Below, piece by piece: positions 11,201-22,600 of a DNA stretch of 64,000 nucleotides. Numbering within the stretch: the stretch's first letter is position 1; each line of letters begins with the position of its first letter. The DNA comes from Chloranthus sessilifolius (lineage: Eukaryota; Streptophyta; Magnoliopsida; Chloranthales; Chloranthaceae). A program made the translations under genes and the position numbers. The stretch covers positions 64,560,671 to 64,624,670 of the forward strand of contig CM037598.1 in the NCBI GenBank assembly GCA_021018995.1. The letters are read 5' to 3'. The notes under the pieces were generated by a model that saw only the letters and a list, made by a program, of their open reading frames with translations, was not told the DNA's origin and ran no database searches.

Positions 11201-13574
11201 AAGCCTGTCTAACAATGATTACAACAATTCACAAGTTCAAGTTACCACTCATTTCATATAATACGGAGTATCCTTCTCATCAGCATTATGAAAGTGTGAA
11301 TGATACTTTAGAAACTGACAAATTAAAAAAGACAAAATTTTCAACCATTACTCCCTCATTTCATTTCAAATAATTTTGACGGGGACATCAACCAATACGA
11401 AGAGTTACGCAAGTGCAAGAAAAGGCCCAAAGCATCGAATCCGTTCATTGCACTTCGGGAGAGAATTAAAGACCCATGTGCACACGTGCAACAAGCAGGA
11501 AGACCCCACATCGGGAGGACACGCACATGGAGAGACAATGAAAGGAAAAAGGAAGCTGAAAAGGTAGAAAAAAACACAGAAGATTGGATTCTGTGCAATC
11601 TCGTGCACGCGAGATCGGGCTGAGCGAAAAAATGAGCTGCGCAGACTCGCATGCATGAGTCCAAACTCGCATGCACGAAACCCCCAGACTCGTGCGTGCG
11701 AGATCGCGCCTAACCATGCCAGCATGTCCAGCTTTGAGTCAAAATTTTCCTATTTCTGAGTTAAGTTTGATTAGGAGATCTAATTTCAGAAGGTATGTTT
11801 ACAAGGTTTTATGTCTATATAAGACCATGTGAAGACAATTTTAAGAGTTGATTGATTGGTGCTTCATAAAATTGAATGAGTTTTGTGTTGACCGAAGCCT
11901 TGAAAACTTGTGATGAGTTTTCTTTGTAGAGTAGTTGTCAAATGTGACTACATATGTTGACCGAAGCCTTGAAAACTTGTGATGAATTTTCTTTGTAGAG
12001 TTAGTTGTCAAATGTGACTACATATGTGGTCGCATATGCAGTCCCATATGACTATATCGCATATGCTATGATGGCATATGCGATATAGTGCAATATGCGA
12101 TCGCATACTGCAACCACCTCTGTACTGTCGCATATTTTTGCATATTTTCATGCGACAATATGCGAAAATATTGTCAAAGGTTCCATTGATTTTTGATATC
12201 TTATCATACTATAGCCCTTTATAGGGAGGAAGCATATATCTTTTGTCCCTGACCGAACCCGCCTAAAAATCAAAATAGAAGTTGTTCTTGCCGGGAGAGT
12301 TGCGTCGGAGACATCTTTATCTGAGGAGGCTTTGTCGTCCGGCTCCTCATAAATGATGTTAGGATTGGCCGGCTCATCCTCAGAAGCAGCTTTCAAGGTC
12401 TCATCGCTTCGGTGAATCACTTGAGCCCTGATACATTTTTTAGTGCCATGGAGTTAGACCAGTGAGCTATTATGCTTTCTTCAAAGGATGATTGGGTTGG
12501 GGATTTAGTCTGTCGAATCGTTTGATAGCGTGTGATTCCATCAAAAGTATTTTCTATTGAACATTTAATAGCTCATATGTTCCTATACCTATAACTAAAC
12601 TGGAGACTTTTGGATTGTACTATCCCTACCTGACCCTGAGAAGAAAGAGTATATATAGAATGAAAACCCGTATATGAAATAGTGTTATCCTTTGTCATAA
12701 AAGATGGAGGTGATCACCATCCTTGGTGGTAACAATATATAGGAGATTTCCTTTCAATATTTAGGCCTGCGTACAAGAGCATGTGGGTTAATTTTAGTTG
12801 AAATTTATGTTACGAAAATGCCATTGAGAAGAAAGAGTATATATAGAAGGAAAACTAGTATATGAAATAGTGCTATCTTTCATTCTAAATAGCTAGCAAG
12901 GGTATTTTCATCTTTTTAAGTTTTTAGTAAAAATTAAAAGGGTAGTGTTCTTAATAGTTAGCAAGGGTATTTTCATCTTTTTAAGTTTTAGTAAAAATTA
13001 AAAGGGTAGTGTTCTTTGCAACCGTTTTTCCAGTGAAGAACACACACATTTCCACCATTAAAGAATCGAGTCAGTAGTCAGATGTAGTAGAATGTCTAGG
13101 GATTTCCATCTTGGGATTTATGATATATTCTACTCGGTTGGCTTGGGGTCTATATGAATATTCCTTTGATCGAGCGCCCTAAACCCAAAACCCAAAACCT
13201 GAAACCCTAATATAGAAGTTGAATTCATCACCTCCCTTACCTCCTGGCCGGTTCATCCGGTCATGAATTAGAGAGATCAGTTTAGGACGATCGATTGGCC
13301 TCTCCCTCCCCAATACCGGGAGGGATATTGTATAACCTAGGAAGTCGAGTACCTAACGCTCCCCGGTTGGGGCATCCTGAAATACGGCTAACCCAAATCC
13401 TTGGTAGGTTGTGGAAACATCTTTCTCCAGCTAGAGGTTGTTTAATATCTGTCGAGCCCGCCTGGGATTTTGTCACATATTGTCCCGTTGGGTTTTTTTT
13501 CGGTCGTAAATGGGAGCCCTTATACCTCTATAAATAAAGGGGCTCTCTTCCTCTCTTCATCACAACTCATTTAG

Positions 13575-13641
<67 letters not shown>

Positions 13642-16600
13642 CATGCCCATTCTATTTCCAATCTCTCTCTCTTAAAATGCATTTTTTCAAAAAAAAATAA
13701 TTTTCATATAGTTAATGTATCTTTTTTGTTATTTCTCTTAATAAAATAGAAGTTTATACCTTTGTTGGGGGAGTTTTTTGTATTATAAAGACCACAATGT
13801 ACGTTTTTTATTTGTAAGACCTTATATTATTCCCATATATTTTCCTATTTTTTTAAATTGTTTGCTTATTTTTTGGTATTTTAATTAAAAATAATCAAAA
13901 AAACAAAATTTTGAAATGCAATATGCGATGGCATATTTCATTTCGCATATGGTCGCATATGGGAAATGACAACACTGAGAGCGATCATTCTTCCCCAAGT
14001 TTAGAGTTCGGTGACAGGCTAATATTTTCGCTGTTGAAATTCCATGAATTCTACTTATTTGTTCGTTATTTTCTTAATGATATCAGGGAATATTAGTCTT
14101 TTATTCTTTGATAAAAAATCCATTAGAACTTGCTCTTCTAGTTTATGTAGCTGGAATTTATTTTTTAATTCCCCATTATTGAAATCTCATTATTTTTCCT
14201 TGAATAGTTTAAACCCTTCCAGACATTTAAATTCTTCAAAGCCTAGAGAGGAGTCACGAGAGATCACTTTGATTGTCGCTTAGTGCCCTACACTGGAGTG
14301 AAAATTTGAGTTCTATTATTAGAACCTAATTTTTCTAGATCGGGAAAGGAACGAATATAGATGGAGCACTAAATCGAGTTGACCTAATTGCCTAACTAAA
14401 TGTATTAAATATTTGGTGCTTTTGGGATGATTTTGATATTTATGTTGTTCAATGAATATCAAAATTGCATAACTTGATAACAAGCTAGCTTTGATAGCGG
14501 CAATTTTGATATTTCCGTTGTTCAATTAATATCAGATTTCAGTCCAACAGCAAGCTAGCTCTAAATCCCTCTTCAAGTGAAAAAAGGTGCTAATAAAAGG
14601 TGTGTTTTAAATGCAAACCTCAATAAAATCTTTTTAAATCAGTATGAAGGGAAGATAGGTGTTTTCTTTTGACCGGTAAATGTAATTCACCAAGAAAGTC
14701 TAAAAGTAAGATATGGGTATTTTCTATAGAATCAGGTTTAATTTTGAAGTAGGAAGTATTTTGATGTTGTAAGGTTGTTATTAAGAGCCTCCCAAGTCTG
14801 AACTCTTTGTATTCATGAAGTCTTTCTTGTGTAGCATATAATAGACAATCTTTCACATGTTCAAGAAAAAAAAGGTGGCTTCAGGACCCTACTTGAATCG
14901 GCTTATTATCAAAATCGGATTGACCAGGACCCACAGGAATTGTGCATCCAAACACAGCCTAATGCTCTTTCCCCACTCAAACTAAAAGGTTGTAGGGACT
15001 GATGAAGGGCAGTGTTACCTAGACACATTGCACAGGTGTCATGGATGTTTGGCACACTAATTTCTAACAATTCCAATATGGTGGCACGGCCTTAAGAAAA
15101 ATAATATATTTTTTTTAAAAGACCGTATATAGGAAAATGGATTGAATGGAAATCTTAGAGAGCCAATTGAGATATGTAATGAAAAGGTCTATGATGTATG
15201 TCATGAACCTAACTAAAAGTATACTATATTCTACAAATTGTTCTCAAGGACCCAGGCTTTAACTTTTATAAGTTACTAAACTTTACACAAATTTTTAGTA
15301 AAACAACAGTTCATTTTATCATATCAAACCGAAGAACATTTTGATGGTATTATGTGGTACTTTCATACATGTCTGAAAGTATCGTGTTGTGTTGAGGAGT
15401 GTCCAAGTGCCACCAAGTGTCGGCATGTGTCCAAGTGCCACCAACTGTCGACACGACAAAAATCCCAAAAGTAGAAAGCGAGTGTGTTTGGAGCAAAGGT
15501 TGAAGGTTCATTGCTTGCTGGCAGGACGTGCCTTGCTACCAGAGATCAAATTGAATCATACCTCGATTGAGGGCAGTCCTAAAAACGTTATCAGTTGATT
15601 GAATCACACCGCTTCCCAGCCTTGGAAGCATGTAACAAGGTTTCATGGGGCTGGGACATGAAACACTGATCCAGACTTGATACAAGAGATGACTAGACAG
15701 GAGGGTAATATCAAAACTTTCTGCCATATTATTTAATGTGTGAGAGCACAACGACACAGCCCGACCAGTCTAAATATCCCATGAAAAACTTCTACCTCTA
15801 ATGGCAGATGACCAAAGAGGGTAAAGAATTTTCCTCCAAACCATTTACAAGACTTACAAGTATATACTTACAACATAGTATTCCACATGCCTCAACAGCA
15901 AGACTTACAAGTATATACTTATGATGAGTTCGAATCCCACCCCTTGTTGGCCACTCGCAGGGATTTATTCCCAAGTGCTCTACGAGGCCGGATACCCTAT
16001 TTCCAAAAAGTATGTACTTAAGCTTTATACTGTGCAGATTAAAATTATCGAAACACCAAAAAATAAAAACCAAGCAAATAAACGACCCAACCGAACATAT
16101 GTATTAAAGATATTCAATGGCTCCCACTAGATAAATTAAACGACACAGATCATGAAACTAAGCAACAGATGCTTAATTAATGGATCTGGCTCTCTTGACT
16201 GTCATTTAAACACAAAATGATGTTTAAGTGATCTTACACCATCAATGGTTTAAGAAGTGGGTGATCCGTAATGTCAAAGTGATTGATCATAGACTGAAGT
16301 GCAAAAGGCCCAAAAATGGTGTTTTAGGGAGATTTAAATCATCCAATTTGTTGAGTATAATATGAACCGTTGTTTTTTAGTTTTAATGACTGATATTAAA
16401 GTTCATCAATCAAATGGTTTACATTCACTTATAGGCATCTTTCTTTGGGCTGAGATATGTTCCAATAATAGATTGCCACTTGGACAATTTAGATTGATCA
16501 CAGATCTGTCCACATGGCATAACGATAAAACATACTTGAATGGTACGAGACAAAAACTATAATTTTACTCGGTTTTCGGTCTTCCAAATCATTCCCACAG

Positions 16601-19600
16601 GAGATCTGGACCGATTTTTTTCTGATTCTTCGATAAGAAGATTTATTCTCTTCATAAAAAATAGGAGCTAGAACCAATAAAGGTTTCTTTTTCGATTCAT
16701 CCCTGGAGTTAGAATACCTAATTAAAGAATTTTTTTTTATCCAATCCAATCCGTAGGAATCAATAGAAAAGGCAAATCCATTTTGCTGTTTAAATGTCTG
16801 CTTGGAGCCATTATCCCTTAGTTAATAGATGCAGGTTTCCACAGATCAGATAACTATAATAAGTGAAACAATTTTCCAACCTCCAACATTCCTAGTCCAA
16901 GTTCTACCAGGTTATTCTTTACTAAATATAGTGGTATTTCCAACCCATCAAGTAACCCTAAAAATGGCAGATGAACACCTCTGTTTCTCGACACTTTCAG
17001 GGAATGCAGACACCAACTCAATCCCATCATTCACCAGAAAACATGCAGAGCACCAGTTTCTACAGTACCCATATATTCCCCAGAGCCAAGAACATAACAG
17101 TCCCATAAAACCCACCTAAACAGTCTAGATCATAGTTCTAAAACTCGGCGAGCCGTTGAGTAACTCGGCCAAGTTACTCGACTCGCCAGGATTTCATGTT
17201 GTGTCCGAGTCATGGATCAAAAAACCGGAAAACCGATACATATCGTCCTGAAGGTCAGGACAATAAGTATTGGGCATCGTCCGATACATTCAATGTATCA
17301 GCGATACATTGAATGTGTCGGTTTGATACATTGAATTTCTTTTTTTTTTTCAAAACAATCCCGAAAAATACTAAAAAAATCAGGAAAATTAAGTTTAATG
17401 ATTTTCTATTTATTTCAAAAAAAATTAAATTTATTTAAGGCTTATTTGATGCATATTTCATAATTTTATCAATGCAGAACCTAAATTACATTGTACATGA
17501 CTCATGATAAAAATTTAAAGGTATATTGTACATGAAAAGCTTACTTGAAAGCCACATTGAATTTCGTGGTGGTTCTTGGCCCTCGTGATCATTATCATCG
17601 GTGCGCGAGCTTTCCCTATAATGTTGGTCATATTGATACCCATGATCATATGTGCCCCCTTGAAACTGAGGCATTAGCGACAAATATGGCTCAATGTAAT
17701 AGGTAAAAGTCGGTCCTCCAAAAATTTGACCAACGAAGTCATATAACCCAGGGTAAGTTGGTTGAGGCCGATAGTACGGGTTACTGGTTGCTAAATCTTC
17801 GGTGTTTTGCAAACTAAATCCCTCAAAGCTAGAAGTCATATAACCCACATCATCTTATGGTGGTGGTGGTGTTTAGTAAGATTCTAACGCTCCTCTTTCT
17901 TCATTATCACTACCAAGTTGTGTTTCGTCATCAGATCCAACCACTGAATGGCGATTCAATCTTCTTTTCCGCCTCGGTGATTAGGAAGTCTGTTCCTCCG
18001 CTATTCTTTCAGCATTGTCCAGCCATGCAGTGCTCTCAGCATCCAACACTGGCTCTTCTCTCTCTTCGATCCACTGATTCAAAGGGTCATCCTCCGTGAA
18101 TATATAATCCAACTCAATGGGATCAAAATATTCACTATCTGTAAGGTAGAATATAATAGATGAATTAGTATATGTCTCGTCAATTACATCAAATAAAAAT
18201 TGTATAAACTAAGACTTCATATAATTGCTTACCACGGTTGGTCCTCTGCATATTCCTGACCCTTAATCGCATGTTGTAGTGACAATAGACTAACTTTTTC
18301 AATCGTTCCATAGTTAGCCTATTCTTTGTCTTTGTGTGAATGAAAGAGAAGGTACTCCAATTTCGCTCACAGTTGGACGAGGAACATGTTTGGGATAAAA
18401 CCCGCATTACAACCCACCTCAGTATCGGACCATCTCCTCCATAGTGCATCCACCAATCAGCGGGTTTATCGTACTTGATTTGAGATTGTGCCAACGGGGT
18501 CCCAAATGACCCATGTCTCTTGCGAAATATGTCAATCTACAAAGATAGAATACAATAACACACATATCAATAAACAGATCATATGACATTTGGCTTATTA
18601 GTTATAAGGTATGATTACTCACATCTCTTATGGCTTGACCTTGCTCCGCCAACTCAGGGAGCATTCGTTGGATCATATTGAGCAAACCGATGTACACTTC
18701 ATCGGCCTCACTCAACTCAAAGCGTCGTGTATACTGAATGGCCGGATTCAAGTAGTGTTATACATCAAATATGAGCAATGTCATCAGTATATGGAAACAG
18801 TGAATAATATAAAAATAATAAATAAATAAAAATCATTACATAAGTTGTTTAGCATCTTACACCTATGACATGCAAGTACTAGTGGAATTGTGCATCCCAC
18901 CTATTGTCGAGAATCGCCCAATATCGTTTATATTTTATAGGGCATTTGATTTTAATAACCAATTTTGTTTTATCCATTGACTCGTAAACATATCCCATCA
19001 TTGATTTCTCATCACCATCTACCAATCTCAACACTTGCAACAACGGGGTAGTGACGGCGATTAGGTGGTCAACATCTGCCCAAAACTGGGGGCTGTAGAT
19101 CAGGTCAGCATCTTCATTGCAGGCAGGTCTCTTTGCTCGTGGGAGTTCTAACTCATATTTTCTCCATTCTTCAGAATTGACCATGCTTTTCAGCTCATGC
19201 CTATATCTAGTCAAGCTCTGTAAGGGTAGAAATTGTGTCGTAAACCGTGTAATCGCAGGTCGGAGCAACTCGTTTTTAGTGAAGTCTCATCAAATTCACC
19301 AACTTGTCACTGTTGTACCAGTAGGAAGTAATCGTTCTTTCATTCTGAATAATGGCATGTGCCTTGCTTCTTTTTCTCAAATCCTCCAGAATGAGGTCCA
19401 CGCAATGAGCGGCACACGGAATCTAGTACAAGTGAGGCTTATTCAACATTAATTGTCTGCCTGCGGCTTTGCAATTGGAGGCATTGTCTGTTACCACCTG
19501 CACAACCCGCTTCTCTCCAACCTCTTCAACTACCTCATTCATTAGTTGAAAGAGGTAATCAGCCGTCTTCGCATATTTAGAAACATCAACTGATCTTAGA

Positions 19601-22600
19601 AATATTGCCCTGGCATCACTGTAGACCAAAAAGTTGATCAAAGTCTTCCTTGTGGGACCAGTTCATCCATCACACATAATTGTGCAACCTCTCTCATCCC
19701 ATACTTCGTGGAAGTTGTCCACATAAGTTCCTATCTCCTAGTACCCATCATCTAGTAAGGGCCCAGGTACCTTGTATGCAATGGGTTTTTTAACTCCTGG
19801 ACCAACTTCTGCACTTGTATCAATCATACTTTTGAAGTACGGTGACTCCACAACCTGACTCAGAATGTGGTTGTATATCAAGAACTTTACAATAGATTCT
19901 CCAAGCTTCTTCCCCGATTTTTTCAACGACATTGCACTCAATTTAGTTTCTTTGGAGCTTTCTGTCCGATACATGAACCGATCCATAGGACCTGTAGTAC
20001 GGCCTATAGTAGACGGAATGGTCTCCCTCACAAATGCTGACCTACGCAACCCGACAGTCTCTTGAATATCATCATCATCATCAACAATATGTGGTCTATG
20101 ACTAGATCCACCACCAGCAGCAGGCATGAATGGGCCCCTCAACCTGGACCGAAACCGATAATCAGTTTCTTCATGATCTCGTCGTTGTCGTGCTTCTCTA
20201 GCACTCTCTCCCTCATGACTCTCGCTGTCTGTTCATCCTCATCATCCTTAGGTCCAGGTGCAGAAAACTCTGGATCTCCCCTCCTTATTCTCTCATACAT
20301 TTCTCTATCTCGGTCGACTTTTGTTTTTTTCTTTCCCTTAGCCGCCTGTAAACTGGCTCTGACAGCTTCTCTCACCTCTCTGAATGCTCCTTCAACCGTG
20401 TGATACCCCCTCCTAGCAATTTTTTCCCACAAAGCTTGCATTCTATTTGGAGTATTCGGAGTCTATCACCATCTATTTTTGTGCCTAGGGCTGTCAACGG
20501 GCCGGGTTTCAGCCCGACCCGGCCCAGGCCTGGATGGGCCGGGTTCAGGCCCAATATTTTTGTCATTTAATAAAAAGGTCGGGCTAGGCCCGAATAAGAA
20601 CCGGGTTCGGGTTTGGGCTGCCAAGTGTAAGGCCCGGCCCGACCCGTTTATTATGAGGTCCTTTATAAAAAAAATTCTTAAAAAAACTCTAAAAAAATAT
20701 TAGAAACCCTGCCTGAACTCGGCCCGGCCCGGATGGCTAACCAGGTCGAGTTCGGGCTACAAGATTTCAAAACCGGGCTGAGCCCGGCCTGGCCCGATTA
20801 GCTATCGGGCCGGGTTCGGGCCCAAAATATCTTTTTTTAAATGGGCCGGTGAAAAACCCTGCCAATTGATAGCCCTAGTTATGTTATATTGTCAGGCTAA
20901 ATCTAACGATTGTACCATGTTTATTTATTTCACCTGCATGAATGAGCAAAAGATTGGATTAAATTAAAACATTTAGATTACACTTGAAAATCAAATTTAT
21001 TTGATATTATTCTAATTTTTATAAATTTTATATTACATTTGAAAATTTATTTGATATTATTCTTATTTTTTAAATATTAGATTATATTTTACCAAATTTA
21101 TTTGATATTATTTTAATTTTTAAAATATTAGATTATATTTTACCATATTTATTTCATATTATTCTAATTTTTTAAAATTTTAGATGACATTTAAAAATAT
21201 TAGAAAATCATATTATTCTAATTTTTAAAATAATTGAAAATCATATTTATTTGAAATTGATGTGTCACATGCATCATGGGGTATGTGTGACATGTGTAAT
21301 TGATGTGTCACATACCCAATGCCGCATGCGACACATGTGTAATTGATGTGTTATGGGGTATGTGTCACATGTTACACATGTGTAACTGATGTGTCATACA
21401 TGTAATTGATGTGTCACATATTCCATGACACATTAATTACACATGTGACACGTGTAATTGATGTGTCATACATGTAATTAAAGTATCACATGTGTCACAT
21501 ACCCCATGACACATGTGACACATGTGTCGCATATCACATGATACATGTGACACATGTGTCACATGTGTCACATACCCCATGCCGCATGCGACACATGTAA
21601 TTGATGCATCATGGGGTATGTGTCACATGTGGCACGTGTACATGTAATTGATGTATCACATACCCCATGACACATCAATTACACATGTGACACGTGTAAT
21701 TGATGCGTCATATATGTAATTGATGTGTCACATGTGTCACATACCCCATGACACATGTGACACATGTGTAACTGTGTCATGGGGTATGTGTCACATGTGA
21801 CACATCAATTACATCAATTTTGGCATGGGTCACATGCCCCATGGCACATCAATTACACGTGTCACATACCCCATATGACCCATCAATTACATATATGACA
21901 CATCAATTTTGGCATGAGTCACACACCTCATGACACATTTGACACATCAATTACACGTGTCACATGTGTCGCATGTGTCATGGGGTATGTGTCAATTACA
22001 CGTGTCACATGTGTTATGGGGTATGTAACACATGTGACACATACCACATAATTAAATATAGAACATGCTTTTAAAATGCATCAATAATTAAATATATTTA
22101 CACAATTTGATAAAAAAAATTATAGAGAAAAATGGCAAAATCATGAGATGTTCTTTATTTTAATTATTTTGTTAATATTTCTTATTTTAATGTTTATAAA
22201 TAATTTAAGAGTTGATCTTGAAATTTTAACCCTTAAAATGTAAGAAAATGAGGGGAAAGTTACCTAAAATGGTAGAACACGTACCTTCCCCACATTTTTC
22301 GGCGATTCAGCGGCGATCCCGAGCTTTCCGGGTGACCCAAAAGGAAGAAGAATGGCTGAGAAGTGAAGAGGAAGAAGGGCTGAAATTATCCCCCACAAAA
22401 CCTGTGCCCTTTACCACACACCTAAAACCTGAAATTATCGGATAATTTCAAATTATTGGACGATACGGGCAAATTATCGCCCGTATCGTCCGATAATTTG
22501 AAGAATTTAAGGGCCTATGGGGTATTGATCATATTATCGGACAATACATTGAAACTATCGTCCGATAATTTCAATGTATTGTCCGATACGGGCAAACCCA

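Noticed and set aside
12000-12165. CRISPR-like spacing of repeated CGCATATGC words
   Set aside because: Words are short, occur in both orientations and are irregularly spaced; they are hAT subterminal motifs in a plant genome.
13185-13210. Telomere-like CCCTAAACCC text
   Set aside because: Only two or three imperfect AAACCC units; too short for an interstitial telomere tract.
21240-22055. Centromeric or telomeric satellite
   Set aside because: No constant monomer length, and the block is enclosed by the termini of one hAT element.
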